A stretch of 64,000 nt of DNA from Pomphorhynchus laevis (GCA_012934845.2 WNNJ02000573.1:1-64000); one strand, 5' to 3'; shown: positions 1 through 11,460, numbered from the stretch's first letter. Notes: generated by a model not told the origin, from the sequence alone. Numbers and translations: made by a program.

Positions 1-426
1 AAGGCAGCTGCTAACTAGTTACAATAAGTCACTATAGAAGGAGTTAAAGTGGCATTTGCCACCAACGCACTACAACTATTTTCTTAATAAAGATAGATGC
101 TGACGCGTTTTTGTAATTAGACAAAATTTGAATACGGTCGAATTTTTAAAGAGTGAAATATTTGCTTGACAGCGTAAATAAACTTTTTGAGTGAGATTCT
201 TGCTTTCGCATTGAGTGCTTCACAAAATCAAGTGAGTAGATAAACTAAGGATGTAACATTTTATAATTTAATTTTATTTTAGGGTTTCATGTGTGTTTGC
301 ATTATTTTAGATCATTTTACATCTTTGTATATTCTTTTAAAAAATCTACAGACTTGATTAATATATTTGATTTTATTTTAATTGCAGATAAAATATTGTT
401 CACAAGCGAATTGAAATTTAAACAGG
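1..426. other. 5' flank and probable 5' UTR of the ZC3H14-like gene
   Basis: No coding pattern is seen here. A splice-acceptor-like site (pyrimidine-rich tract ending in TTGCAG near 387) lies just upstream of the first ATG, so the first coding exon may be preceded by a non-coding exon and an intron. No TATA box or other core promoter element can be singled out in such AT-rich sequence. Confidence 0.3.
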
Positions 427-459
427 ATGATGTCGAATATAAATCGAAATAAATTGCAG
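427..459 (+). CDS. ZC3H14: ZC3H14-like gene, exon 1
   Basis: Encodes MMSNINRNKLQ and ends exactly at a codon before the donor GTATGA (phase 0). The KLQ end matches KGKLQ near the start of vertebrate ZC3H14. Confidence 0.55.
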
Positions 460-3400
460 GTATGAATTCACACTATTTCATAGTTTGCCGTTTTTAGATA
501 GGCCTTATAAAGTGATAACATATTCACGCTTATTAAATTTATTTAATTAGGCAGTTTGACAGTTCAAAATTGAAAGCTAGAAATGATTATTACGCTTTTA
601 TAATTTCTTAATCTATTAATTTTATATCTTTGTAATATTATTTTGATAAGAATTTACAGCAATAATATTTAAAAATAATTATAAATGAGTCAGATAAGAA
701 AGTTGAATCTATGTGTTTTTTTACTAGATATAAATAAAGATAAATAATTTATGACTATACAAGATTTTAAACAATTTAAATTTATATCTAGTTAAAATTT
801 TTAATTGAAATTTAAATTATTGTCTATATTTATGAATTGACCAATAAATAACATAGATGTATAAAAAGAATGGATTGCAGATCATCAGGAGTAACTGATA
901 TGTTATCAGGTTGTGGCGCCTATTCCTTTATTGTTTTCTTTATTTAAAATATGAAATTATCATCTATAGTTTTTTGATCTAAATATGCGAATGCAAAGCA
1001 CATTAATAACATTATGTCTATTTGTTCGATGTTAATGCACTCAAATCACTTATAATATAAAATGTTACTAAATTTTAAATTATATATACCCGGCTTTTTG
1101 TTTTCAAGTAAATTAATTCTTTTTATCAAAAAACTATTAAACATCATACCGTGTGTTTGTAATAAGTGAGAATTTAATTCTCATATTTCTTTAAAGAAGA
1201 TTTTATTACTGTTATATCGGTAATTGTTTTCTGTTGAGATCGCAATTTTGGATAAACTCAATGATCCATTATTTTTTTCTTCACTGGCAACTCGTAAGTC
1301 TATGCATAGTTATATTTATTAAAGCAAAATTGTTTATTATTTAGCTAAACAATTATCAGATTTTGCCATTCTTAATATTGAAAGGAATAATCCTTTTGAA
1401 AAAGTCGTTGAAAATCTACAAATATTTATTGGAGAATCGGCATGTGCATTTTGCAAGTGGTTATTCAGCTATATTGATTCCGAACGTCACAATTCACACT
1501 TTGACGATGAACTTCAACCCTGTGTAAATTCAGGTGCTTATTTCTATTATAACATCATGTATTTAAACATTTTAATATCAATTGTACTGTAATATCATTT
1601 ACTTAATGTAAGAGTCTAAAAATCAGTTATATAGATAGGCAATAAGCAACGAATTTTAGATTTTTGCATTTTAATGTTTGAATTTAATGCAAAAAAGTTT
1701 TTTTAATATATTTGTTTTAATACAGTAATTTTGAACTAATTTTTTCTTGTTATCTAAAATATAGAACTGTTAAGCCATTGAAATTTTAAGCGATTTAATG
1801 TAGAATTAAAACTCACTTTTAATAAACATATGTCGATTCTTTAATCTCAATATGAAATTAATTTTTTTAATTTCAGATGTAGATATACCTTCTATTTCAC
1901 ATAGAAATATTTTATTTTGTCATCTAGCTGTCTTAGTGCATATATCACTTTCATTCGACAGCCAAGACTATTGCAGATAAAATTATTTATTTGATTCGCT
2001 ATTTCTGTAAGCTACTTTGATTTCGATACTGCAATTTGCGATACTTTAGAAGATATATATGAAATCAGTTATAATATTCATTGACAATGTGAATTGTTTC
2101 AAAAAAATATTCGATCTTTCTTAAGTTCCTATTCAATCAATATTCTTTACGTATTAGAGACCAAAAAGAGTAAATGACTTTATTTTGCTTAAGAAATAGT
2201 GTACAAATTAAATCTGTCGATTGAAATATAATTTATATATCGAACAATTGTTTAAAAAATATTAGCTACTTAATTTTATATTAAAATGATATTTATACAC
2301 TGAGAAACATAACTGTTGTTTATTTACAAAATCGTTGCATATGATTGAGGTTATATTTTTTGTTAGAACATTAAATAACTAAGGGCAATAAATATTTCAG
2401 CGAGTTGTCAACGAAAATCCACATTTTTGATAATAATACACTGTGTTATTAAAAACGAATTTAATTTAAAACTTTATTATAGATTCAGGCATAATAAACA
2501 ATTCATTAAATTGTTAGTACGTACTAAATTAAGTTGTTTTTAAAATCAACAATAAAGGAATTTGACAATATTTGTAAATTAATGAAATTTTGTTGGTTTA
2601 AAATTCTAAAAAGAGTTTATTATTCCAGGATCGTTAGACTATGCGGATATAGAAATGGATGGTGATGTCGATGCTCAACAAGTGAATCATTCAATAAATG
2701 TACGTTGTAGAAACGAATTATTTTTGTTATTAACAATATTTGATTTAGACCGAGAAGAAACCTTTTACTATGAATCACGACGCAGACTATGCCAGTGAAG
2801 ATGACGACAATGACCAAGCAGATCAACAACTACGCAATGTAGTGACAACCGCGCCATTCACTGATAAAATTCGTCACAATGAGGTTCAATATGATCGTGG
2901 TGCTACTCATTTGTTTCTTAAAGCAGTTAATGATGCTAATTTACATACAGTCCAATCATTGATCACTCGCAATGTATCATCAAAACAAAGCAGACTCAAT
3001 CGATTTCCTTCAAGATCAAAGGTTGTGCATTTGCGACAGAGACTTAAAGATATTCACATTGGTTCTGATGATCTAAGACATAAGATAAACAAAGCAAAAT
3101 GGGCTCGAATGGCCGGTTCTGAAAACCGCCAAAATTTTAAAATGAATGATTATAAATATGGTAATCAACGTTTCGGATTGATCTTTATATCAATATATTT
3201 TGAAGTAATATTTTCATTACTATTTAATATACCGAATAGAGAATAACATTCACACTAATAAACGAAGAAGTATACGAGCTGTTTTTGATACTATAAATAA
3301 AAAATGCTTAAAGAATTACGAGTAATATTGTATAAGTAATAGAACTGTTACAGCTATAAAAATATGACAGTATCACATAATTTTATTCATCGTAATATCG

Positions 3401-4192
3401 AATAATATTGGCCTTAAACTATGTATTTAGCAAATATAGATTGATCAATGCTATATTGAGCGATTTTCAGAATCATTGAATTAAAAATTTCAATTTTTGA
3501 CTTATTAATTATTATAGATCAATGCTATATTGAGCGATTTTCAGAATCATTGAATTGAAAATTTCAATTTTTAACTTATTAATTATTATATATTTAGACC
3601 AAATAAATTCTATTCTGTTATTATTTTCTATAATTAGAAATGTTATAGAATTAAAAACGTTGAAGTAATTAAAAAATATTTTTTAGTAGGTTCTTCCGTA
3701 ATCTCATAGTTCAAAACGTGTTGGTGTACGCCTTGTCCTTTTTTAACAAGCTAAGTATTTAAATTCTACTAATTGTCTATCTTCTAGACAGCATGCAAGC
3801 AGAAATGTATGATATGTAAATAATCTTTTTTGTAGCATAATATTACATCTTAAAAATCCCCTATATGCATGATTAATGTTTCTGTAAAATTTCAAGTTTA
3901 TTAAAAGCAAGTTGAAATTGACTGATTATAATTAATGGACATTTTTAGTTAAACAATTTATAATTAAGAGTTAATTTTGCTTATAGATATTCAACATAAT
4001 GAGCATGTGAAGAGTTCAAATAATCAGCACACCATATTAACAAATGTTCATGCGATGGTGACTAATAAAACTCTAAAATGTATAGAGAATGAAGGCGATA
4101 AATTATTTCCAGGATGCAATTACGGAAATACTTGTTTATATATTCATCCGGTTTGTCCTAATAACGGCAGTTGCTCTATACATTACTTTTAA
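427..4192 (+). CDS. ZC3H14: ZC3H14/Nab2-like CCCH zinc-finger poly(A)-binding protein, six exons, short C-terminus
   Basis: Seen: six exons (427-459, 1239-1293, 1345-1533, 2629-2699, 2749-3160, 3987-4192) join with matching phases into one 321-residue frame. Exons 1-3 give an N-terminal segment (LSDFAIL, then LQIFIGESACAFCKWLFSYID) that lines up without gaps with the N-terminal PWI-like helical domain of ZC3H14. Exon 5 holds an acidic stretch, then ATHLFLKAVNDA, like the NLILKAISEA region of the human protein. Exon 6 carries a CCCH unit (CNYGNTCLYIHP) followed by a C-x5-C remnant. Known: ZC3H14/Nab2/SUT-2 proteins bind poly(A) in the nucleus through about five tandem CCCH fingers and limit tail length. 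Odd: only one finger is recognisable before the stop, and the length is well below the usual 500-740 residues. Either the last exons lie beyond the repeats that follow, or the copy is truncated. Start: first of two consecutive ATGs (427, 430). Confidence 0.68.
1239..1293 (+). CDS. ZC3H14: ZC3H14-like gene, exon 2
   Basis: A 55-nt exon between acceptor TGTTGAG and donor GTAAGT. It reads IAILDKLNDPLFFSSLAT plus one base and is followed by a 51-nt intron. It is the least certain exon because its sequence matches the family only loosely, but the phase fits both neighbours. Confidence 0.45.
1345..1533 (+). CDS. ZC3H14: ZC3H14-like gene, exon 3 (PWI-like N-terminal domain)
   Basis: Encodes the most recognisable part of the N-terminal domain, including LQIFIGESACAFCKWLF, equivalent to LSLFLGNNTIRFTVWLH in human ZC3H14. 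Donor GTGCTT; ends in phase 1. Confidence 0.7.
2629..2699 (+). CDS. ZC3H14: ZC3H14-like gene, exon 4
   Basis: A 71-nt exon between acceptor TATTCCAG and donor GTACGT, encoding an acidic linker (SLDYADIEMDGDVDAQQ). Followed by a 49-nt intron; phases agree on both sides. Confidence 0.6.
2749..3160 (+). CDS. ZC3H14: ZC3H14-like gene, exon 5
   Basis: A 412-nt exon: acidic run ASEDDDNDQADQQ, the conserved-looking ATHLFLKAVNDANL segment, then a basic stretch (VVHLRQRLKDIH). The reading frame stays open to 3246, but a donor (GTAATC) at 3161 leaves the right phase for exon 6, and the residues after it look like translated intron. Confidence 0.62.
3443..3590. repeat. two-copy tandem duplication in the ZC3H14-like intron
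   Basis: A unit of about 74 nt starting GATCAATGCTATATTGAGCG occurs twice in direct tandem (from 3443 and from 3517) with only a few differences. It lies inside the intron between exons 5 and 6. No function is suggested. Confidence 0.8.
3987..4192 (+). CDS. ZC3H14: ZC3H14-like gene, exon 6 (CCCH finger, last exon seen)
   Basis: Acceptor CTTATAG; the first two bases complete the codon opened in exon 5. Carries KLFPGCNYGNTCLYIHPVC, close to KAFPNCKFAEKCLFVHPNC of the family, then NNGSC and a TAA stop soon after. The finger array therefore breaks off in its next unit. Confidence 0.62.
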
Positions 4193-5079
4193 CATTTTAA
4201 ACAAATATTATTAATATTTATCGATCTTTAGTTTCGAATTTGAATTATTTGACAATTTATTCGTTATTAAATGATGTGCTAATTTTTGCCAAATTTGTTA
4301 TGCATAAAAAATTTTATAATTAAATTTTTATCGTTTTCATAAAAACTTAAAATACGAGAACAACAAAACACAAGAGCACATTTTACATTAAAAGTTAAAC
4401 TTTACATTCAATGCATCGACTGGCATTGAATACGATGGAATTTAATGTATAAATTAATAATATTTCGACACCACATTAAAATCACTTAAAAGAATTTGAA
4501 AAATACAAGCACACCACACATTGAAGAGTAAAAATTTTGAAATTGTTTTGTTTAAATTCTGCTGTAACAGTTTGATTGTGGTTGATTTTATTTTGTACCA
4601 GACATCTCATTCGTAATGACATCAACATTTTAGAAATCAACGCCATGTTCCAATTTACGGGCCTGATTAGCTATAGCAAATTTATAGTAGACCGCATGAT
4701 ATGCTATACCATCTAAAATCATTAATAGCGCTGATTTCATGAAACGATTAAGGAATACTAAAACCACAATAACTGATTTTAATTTTTTACGTTATATGCT
4801 AGGTCCATTTTCAAATTGTAGATTGCAAATTCTATAGACACATATGTGGATGATTTTCGCAGGATTGCCCCATGTAATCGCACGTCGTAAGTATCACTTT
4901 AAAGTATGATATAATTAATATATAAATTAATATAATATATAATATATATTAATATATAATTAATATATATATTAATATAATTAATATAATTTTTAGCAGT
5001 ATCATGAACAAATTCGATGAAATCCAATAGCTTTGATCCAATGTTAAGTTCCCGATGCCGTTACATTTACCGAAGCATG
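4193..5079. other. intergenic AT-rich DNA, no gene seen
   Basis: No coding exon is recognised. Near 4918-4995 there is a low-complexity run of TTAATATA-type repeats. If the ZC3H14-like gene continues, this would be intron. Confidence 0.5.
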
Positions 5080-6720
5080 TCCAGTGTGTGATATCCCTAA
5101 CTATAAAATTAGTATGGATGTGTATTCTTCCTATCTATATGAACAATCATTCAGGCATGAATGAGGTGTTATGTTATATGTAAGCCTCGTATAAGTTGTG
5201 ATGTCTTGCTAGCTGAGGATGACGCAGTGAAGGGTAATAACTACCTATGGTGTAAGCCGGAACTCTTTTTAAACACTGGTATAATATATTGGTCGCCTGT
5301 TCATCTATACTTTCAATTGCATGTTAGTTGACTAAATTTGCTTCGTCTGGAAGAGTTATCGTGTTCGGTGACTTCAACATGGCTAGCATCTATTGGAACA
5401 CATCTAGTTGTAGTGATAGTAATGGCGACACATTTGACCTTCTCGAGACCTGTAATACGCTTTTGTTAACACACAACATGTAGACGATTTTACAAGATTC
5501 TTAGCATTATCTTGTTCATTACTGAACCTCTGTTTATCTATGCTTTCCCATTTTGTTAGTAATGTCTCACATGTTTCTCTGCTTAAGAACTTCATGTCTT
5601 TAAATCGTTAACGCAAAATCTTGTCCGTTTTATTCTCCCGTGCAACGTAAACTGAATATGAACGAGAGTAATTTTAATAGTATGAAACGCTATTTGAACA
5701 ATGTTGCATGGCCTAATGCATTTATCTACGGTATGGAATACACCTGACAATACTTTCATGATACAATTAAAATCCTTTTAAATCGATTTTCATAGCATTG
5801 TAGACAACCAACTCGACGATATACACCTCCTCGGTCCGATCGTGAATTATTAATTGCGATTAAGAAACGTCATGTATCATTTAATAACTTTAAATGTGGT
5901 ATGGATATTTGTTGTAAATATCGAACTATAGGGAATCAGGTCACTTTGCTTAAACTTCGCAAAATATTTCTTTTCGAGAAACACTTAATATCAAGATTTC
6001 ATAATTACCGTAAATCGTTTTTCGTTTATGCTAATCGGCGCGCCAACTCTATAGCAGAAATAAAGTGTATATTTAACTTAGATAGTTTAATTACTTCTGA
6101 TGGGAGAGACATTGCGGAGATTTTCTCTCTACATTATAAAAAATTATATTGCCCTCAACCCACATATCCACAACATTTAGAAATCATTTGCCACCAAGTG
6201 TCTATCTTCTAGATTTCTACTCTCCCAGTGAAAATCTTTCTGGACTTTTACGTCTCTAATGTCGAAATTCATCCTGTCCTGATTGTCTCATGTCAATTTA
6301 AAAACCTTTCTCGTAACATTTACATCCCATTATACAACATGTTTTCAGCCTCTTTAGCGAATGAAATCATTATATATATGACTGGAAAGGCTCAATAATC
6401 TGTTTTATTTCCAAAATGGTGACGTTTCACATCCCGAGTATTATCGACATATCAGTTTTAACCTTTTGAATGTTGTAAGCTTCTTAGACGTAAAATTCTT
6501 CGCAAGATGCAAAGATATTTTTTTTATATTTCAAATACATTTGATACTGTTTACATAATTTAATCCCAGAAATTAAAGGATGTGACTTAGATGTTTCTTT
6601 TATTTGTTTGATTATTGCTTATACATTAATGAACTACTTGCTTTATCTTCTCCATCACTGCTGTACGCGGACGACTTGAAAATTTGTGGTTGCATTCGTA
6701 AACTTCTGATTTTAAGTTAA
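5080..6720 (+). mobile_element. decayed CR1/jockey-like LINE (endonuclease and reverse transcriptase remnants)
   Basis: Pieces of one LINE polyprotein appear in order on the plus strand in several frames. An apurinic-endonuclease motif reading GRVIVFGDFNMASIYW is near 5355-5400. A linker region (FFVYANRRANSIAEIKCIF) lies near 6020-6080. A reverse-transcriptase catalytic YADD (SLLYADDLKIC) is near 6655-6690. Frame changes and stops between them show that the copy is old and dead. The family is close to CR1/jockey by motif style, but the subfamily cannot be set by eye. Confidence 0.65.
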
Positions 6721-6869
6721 TAAACGATACATAGATACGGTGTTTAGTTGGGTGAGCTTTACGTTGATGCACGTTTTTGGCTAGGCGGCGTCGCAAATAA
6801 TTGTGTTGTTAGGTATTAGGACCTCTGTGTTTGGATAAGCTATGATCTATCCCAGATTAGAACTCTGAA

Positions 6870-7141
6870 TAGGTTTTAGATGCTGCCAACGTTGTAATAT
6901 AAGTTTTAAATGCTCCTTGGATTTTAAAACACAATATGCATGCACCCGACGATTACTTGAGTTATCGACCACGACTAACTTAGCATTTGAACATACACTA
7001 TATAATCAAATAAAAGGTGTTGCTACTGGATCAGCTCTTTCCCCTTCTCTAGCGTATTTATTTGCTATTAACTTAAAAAAGTTCGCCCTCCTTAATAACC
7101 AAATTTATCTAACTCAATTAAATATACATTTAACTGTATAA
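6870..7141 (+). mobile_element. Penelope-like element reverse-transcriptase fragment
   Basis: An open stretch contains YNQIKGVATGSALSPSLAYLF, the PLE form of reverse-transcriptase motif 4 (compare QxDGVAMGSPLSPVLAN). Neither the catalytic YxDD motif nor the GIY-YIG domain follows, so this is a short relic placed between two LINEs. Confidence 0.7.
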
Positions 7142-7344
7142 TATCTAATTCATATTAACAAAGACTCATTTAAATAAATATTTAATATAAATTAAATAGT
7201 GTAAAATAATATCAAATTATAACTATATTATAGCGTTTTAAATCATAATAATATTTATATTATTATAAATACATTTCTGATAAACATACAATAAAATAAC
7301 ATACAGACACAGACAATTATACCGAAGAACCAATATCAAACATC

Positions 7345-7902
7345 ATGGTCAAACAGAGGAAGACTACAAAGCGAGCTATTGCAACAAAGTTTGTGGATCA
7401 TCAGATTCAATGTTCTAGTGAAGATTGTAGTGTGTGGACAAGTGTATCGTTTCCGGAGGAAAAGAAATCTGCGCTATCGAATAAATCATTTTACTGTGGG
7501 TACTGCTGCGCATCTTTGCTAATTCATTTGAAGGGCCATTGTGACGAGAAAATATCTACAAATGCTTCGGAAAGGAACACATATTCAAAAAGTTGCATCG
7601 ATCGGGAAGTACAAAGTTCTGGCGAATCAGATACCTATAAAGATATACCCATTCAAGAGTTTCACGTTCAGAACACTAAAAATACAAATAGCGAAATACC
7701 AAGTTCATCCCGTATCTGGAAAAAAGGTCATCCAAATTCACGCGTGATGCAAACGTTGAGTAAGAAATTTGAAGGCAATAGTGCGTCGTCAATATCGGTT
7801 GTTAGTGGTGAGCCGTCGGTGTCGCTGGACAATGATGCTTTGAAGGTATCGGACAATTACGAAGTATCGTCTATATCGGTGATTAATGATTATCGCAATT
7901 AA
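7345..7902 (+). CDS. LINE ORF1, N-terminal part with PHD-like zinc finger
   Basis: A 185-residue product beginning MVKQRKTTKRA. Residues 16-55 hold a PHD-like Cys/His pattern (CSSEDCSVWTSVSFP, then FYCGYC), usual at the start of CR1 ORF1 proteins. The rest is Ser-rich, with repeated VSSISV-type stretches. It stops at 7902, and the expected RRM-like half follows in another frame from 7967, so ORF1 looks split by a frameshift plus stop. ORF1 proteins bind the element RNA. Confidence 0.7.
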   Translation: MVKQRKTTKRAIATKFVDHQIQCSSEDCSVWTSVSFPEEKKSALSNKSFYCGYCCASLLIHLKGHCDEKISTNASERNTYSKSCIDREVQSSGESDTYKDIPIQEFHVQNTKNTNSEIPSSSRIWKKGHPNSRVMQTLSKKFEGNSASSISVVSGEPSVSLDNDALKVSDNYEVSSISVINDYRN

Positions 7903-7966
7903 ATCGGTATAACTGGAGTCACCGATGAACGAGCTTCACACAATGATACAGACGTCGATATAGATA

Positions 7967-8581
7967 ATGTTCACTCAGCTTTCAAGTGTATTTGTTCAAA
8001 TGAGATGGAACAAGGGCGAGACGCAAGAAGCAAACCGGATGAGGGTGGTGACGGCAGCGATTCTTTCAGCAAAAAAAACGTATTTTGATAATAAAAGTCA
8101 CACAGATCGCAATCATACATTAAATAGGGGCTGTAACATACTTATTTGGGGTTTAGATGAGTCATCAGCCTCAAGTGCACAGGAGCGGCTTGATGATGAT
8201 ATTGCCGGTTTACGTGTGTTCTTTTCTAATTTGCTCGAAAAAGGTGAGGAAGAGGTCGCATCGTCTATTTTAGTAAGGCAGCTCTATAGGTTGGGTAAGA
8301 AAAACGATAGATCACGATTGCTAAAGGTTGTGTTAGGATCGGCAGAGCAAGCAAAGTGTCTTTTAGACCGTGGTTATCGACTTAAAGGTAACAAAATACG
8401 AATTTTACGTGATCTTTCTCTCGAAGACAGGCAAAAATTGAAGGATATCAAGGCGGAACTTCATTACAGGCTGCAAAACGGTGAATCGAATCTGTGCATT
8501 CGAAATTTTCGGGTTGTGAGGTGGCGTCCTGCAGTTCGATGGAGATCGATCAATCTTTCTCTAGACCTTACAACGCCATGA
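7967..8581 (+). CDS. LINE ORF1, C-terminal RRM-like part (other frame)
   Basis: Contains the ORF1 RRM-like core (NILIWGLDES, later RQLYRLGKK, LLKVVLGSAEQAKCLLDRG and IRILRDLSLEDRQKLKDI) found in LINE ORF1 nucleic-acid-binding proteins. It overlaps the start of ORF2 by about 40 nt in a different frame, a normal arrangement. The true N-terminus is probably the ORF at 7345 on the other side of the frame break. Confidence 0.65.
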   Translation: MFTQLSSVFVQMRWNKGETQEANRMRVVTAAILSAKKTYFDNKSHTDRNHTLNRGCNILIWGLDESSASSAQERLDDDIAGLRVFFSNLLEKGEEEVASSILVRQLYRLGKKNDRSRLLKVVLGSAEQAKCLLDRGYRLKGNKIRILRDLSLEDRQKLKDIKAELHYRLQNGESNLCIRNFRVVRWRPAVRWRSINLSLDLTTP

Positions 8582-11460
8582 TTGGACATCTAGTGGATAT
8601 ATGTTTGGAAAGGAAGTTGCCATCTAATTGTTCAGAGAGAATATGTAATAATGAATGTCCTCTGGTGGTAGGTTACTCCAATATCAGAAGCTTACCTGCT
8701 CAATTGTCTGAAGTGCAGCAGTTTATATCTTTTAAAGATTTTGACGTGTTTTGCATTTCTGAGTCATGGCTTCATTATCAAATTAATGATGACCTTATGG
8801 CTATCTCTGGGTATCGACTTTTGAGAGCAGATAGAGTTGCAGGTCGTCGTGGCGGGGGTGTTGCTGCTTATATTAAAAACACCTTATCAATTACGAAGAT
8901 TACTGAATTGTGCGATGATCACTATTCATTCGAGTTATTGTCATTCTGCGTCAATGATACTCATTGTTCAATAGATATCTGCGTCGTATACAGATCACCC
9001 TCAGTTCATACACAGTTAGATCTTCTGAAAAATCAGTTAAGATCATTCTGCTCCTCAAATTATTTCTTCCTTATTGGGGATTTTAATCTTCCTCAAGTTA
9101 ACTGGATTAGTAACAACCGGTATTACTATAATGTCGAAAACTGCGAGCTTGCTGAATTCTTGCTGGCAGAGCTTCTCCTGATCCAACATATTAATCAGCC
9201 AACATGTATATCGTCTCAACCAGAGACAATATTAGATCTTGGGTTTACCAAGCGCATTGAAGATGTAATCAGAGTTGATTTCGAGTCTCCTTTAGGAACC
9301 AGTGACCATTGTGTGATTTCAGTACAGATTGCTCACACTTTACAACGACGATCTAAGTGCAGTGGCATCGGAAAGCGTAATTGGAATCGAGTAAATGTGG
9401 AAGATCTCCAACTCTATAGTCATCAGCTGAACTTCGGATCTGCTGATCTTCCAATTGATGATCATTTATCGTTAGTGACCAGTAACCTCATAACCATTTC
9501 GGATACGTTTGCACCAATAAGAAATAGGGCTTACAAGACGACAACGCCATTGTGGTTCGACAATGAGTTGGAGACTACGATAAAGGAAAGAAATCGATTA
9601 TGGCGAATCTCTCAACGTAACACTGTTACGCACCGTGAGTACAAAACTCTTCGCAATCTATGCAACCAACTAAAACGCTCAAAAAGAAAAACATTTGAAG
9701 AGGGTATTGCTTCTGACATTAACAGGTCACCTAAACGTTTTTGGGCATACGTTAGACATCGTCGAATCCTACCTTCTACGATTAATTGTGTACGTTTAGA
9801 AAGTGGTGATGTAGTTGACAAGGAGGCTATTGTGGAAGCTCTTGCAAGCAGTTTTGTAGTATCTCCATCCTCGCAATCGAATATTGACCAGATACAGTAC
9901 CCGCCCAACTTACAATCTAACTTACCAATATCTCCTATTAATGTCATTGAAGTTCAGTCTGAACTCCATAAATTAAATAGTTTTGGCTCTGCAGGACCAG
10001 ATGGTGTATCCCCTTTTCTTTTGCGTACTCTGTCGCACATTATTGCTCCAAGCCTTACGTCTCTATTTCATCGAAGCTTACAGTATTCGTGGATTCCTGA
10101 TGATTGGAAAAGGGCAATTGTTGTACCTATTCCAAAGAAACAGTTGGCACTAACTTGTTCAGATTTTAGACCAATTAGTCTTACCAGTGTTATTTCTAAA
10201 ATTATGGAGAGACTCATTGCGAAGAGAATACGTGAACATCTAAATTTATATCAAATTCTTGATGATTCTCAGCACGGCTTCCGACCTGGTCGCTCGTGCC
10301 TAACTAATCTGTTGAATGCTCGCGAACATTGGGTAGCTGCTCTTAGTTCGGGTCTTACAGTTGATATAATATTTCTTGATTTCTCTAAGGCCTTTGATAG
10401 AGTTCCACATGCTGGTTTAGATTCACTACTACGTCATTACGGTGTACCTACGACAATTTGCAACTGGATTAAGACATTTCTCGAGGATCGATCATTCGTT
10501 GTGCGATTAGATGAAGTTTTGTCAACAGCTCGACGTGTTCATTCGGGTGTTCCTCAGGGCACGGTCCTAGGTCCACTTCTCTTTATCATCTTTTTGAATG
10601 ACCTACTCCTAAGGTTAAAGTGTCCTCACCTGGCATTTGCTGACGATGTTAAAATATGGGCAACAACCCAAAACGAGGCGGATTGTGAATTTTTACAATG
10701 TGACCTTAACCGTATCGGGACTTGGTGTAATATCACTGGCTTGATACTCAACGCGACAAAATGTGTATGGATCAGATTGGGTAGAGATAAAACTCATTTC
10801 GATTACAAAATAAATGGACACTCAATCAAGCGAGTCTCAGAACATCCCGACCTGGGAGTGATAATTCACGAATCGCTAAAGACAAGAGCAAATAGTGATC
10901 ACGCGCGGTTAAAAGCGATACGTGCCTTATACTGCATAAAAATGACTTTTGCAAAATTATCGCCGCAAATCTTCGCCAAACTTTATTGTGCCCTAGTAAG
11001 ACCACATCTTGAGTATTGTGTACAGGCAACCTTTCCAACGACCAGGAGTGAGTTGAATAACTTGGAAAGTGTAATGAGACGAGCTTCTCGGATGTGTTGT
11101 CAAGGAAGCTTTATTTCAAGATTAAGATGTTTGAACGTTTTATCAGTGAGGTATCGGTATCTTTTTCTTGATCTGATTACACTTTGGAAAATTGTACATT
11201 CAGCTGATGGCTTTCCTTTGGGTGTAGTTAGATTTCGAGATAATTCGAGATTGCGAGGCCATTGTAAGATGCTTTTTAAAAAATTACCGGGTAAGCTGCG
11301 AAAATTTTACAGACTGTGTGAACGGGCAGTAGATGTTTGGAATAGTTTGCCTGAACCTATCGCTGCCATCACCAATTTCCTCGCTTTCAAAAACAGGGTT
11401 CGACGTTGGATATACGTCCAGGCTGATTTGTCACCTTTTCTAACCTACCCATTTGGTTGA
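8539..11460 (+). CDS. LINE ORF2: endonuclease-reverse transcriptase polyprotein (CR1-type)
   Basis: The frame is open from 8494; the first ATG is 8539 (MEIDQSF). Residues from about 35 form the apurinic-like endonuclease: YSNIRSLPAQL, CISESWL, GRRGGGVAAYI, VYRSPS, FLIGDFNLPQVNW and TSDHCVIS, so the catalytic Asn, Glu, Asp and His positions are all present. The reverse transcriptase follows: SAGPDGVSPFLL, FRPISLTSVISKIMERLI, QHGFRPGRSC, DIIFLDFSKAFDRVPH, SGVPQGTVLGPLLF and the catalytic FADD in LAFADDVKIW. The C-terminal end contains RPHLEYC. About 973 residues with no internal stop. It would nick DNA and prime reverse transcription at the target. Confidence 0.9.
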   Translation: MEIDQSFSRPYNAMIGHLVDICLERKLPSNCSERICNNECPLVVGYSNIRSLPAQLSEVQQFISFKDFDVFCISESWLHYQINDDLMAISGYRLLRADRVAGRRGGGVAAYIKNTLSITKITELCDDHYSFELLSFCVNDTHCSIDICVVYRSPSVHTQLDLLKNQLRSFCSSNYFFLIGDFNLPQVNWISNNRYYYNVENCELAEFLLAELLLIQHINQPTCISSQPETILDLGFTKRIEDVIRVDFESPLGTSDHCVISVQIAHTLQRRSKCSGIGKRNWNRVNVEDLQLYSHQLNFGSADLPIDDHLSLVTSNLITISDTFAPIRNRAYKTTTPLWFDNELETTIKERNRLWRISQRNTVTHREYKTLRNLCNQLKRSKRKTFEEGIASDINRSPKRFWAYVRHRRILPSTINCVRLESGDVVDKEAIVEALASSFVVSPSSQSNIDQIQYPPNLQSNLPISPINVIEVQSELHKLNSFGSAGPDGVSPFLLRTLSHIIAPSLTSLFHRSLQYSWIPDDWKRAIVVPIPKKQLALTCSDFRPISLTSVISKIMERLIAKRIREHLNLYQILDDSQHGFRPGRSCLTNLLNAREHWVAALSSGLTVDIIFLDFSKAFDRVPHAGLDSLLRHYGVPTTICNWIKTFLEDRSFVVRLDEVLSTARRVHSGVPQGTVLGPLLFIIFLNDLLLRLKCPHLAFADDVKIWATTQNEADCEFLQCDLNRIGTWCNITGLILNATKCVWIRLGRDKTHFDYKINGHSIKRVSEHPDLGVIIHESLKTRANSDHARLKAIRALYCIKMTFAKLSPQIFAKLYCALVRPHLEYCVQATFPTTRSELNNLESVMRRASRMCCQGSFISRLRCLNVLSVRYRYLFLDLITLWKIVHSADGFPLGVVRFRDNSRLRGHCKMLFKKLPGKLRKFYRLCERAVDVWNSLPEPIAAITNFLAFKNRVRRWIYVQADLSPFLTYPFG

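Noticed and set aside
5404-5595. Minus-strand open frame over the decayed LINE
   Set aside because: It is the reverse of the LINE linker region; the plus strand carries the recognisable endonuclease motifs.
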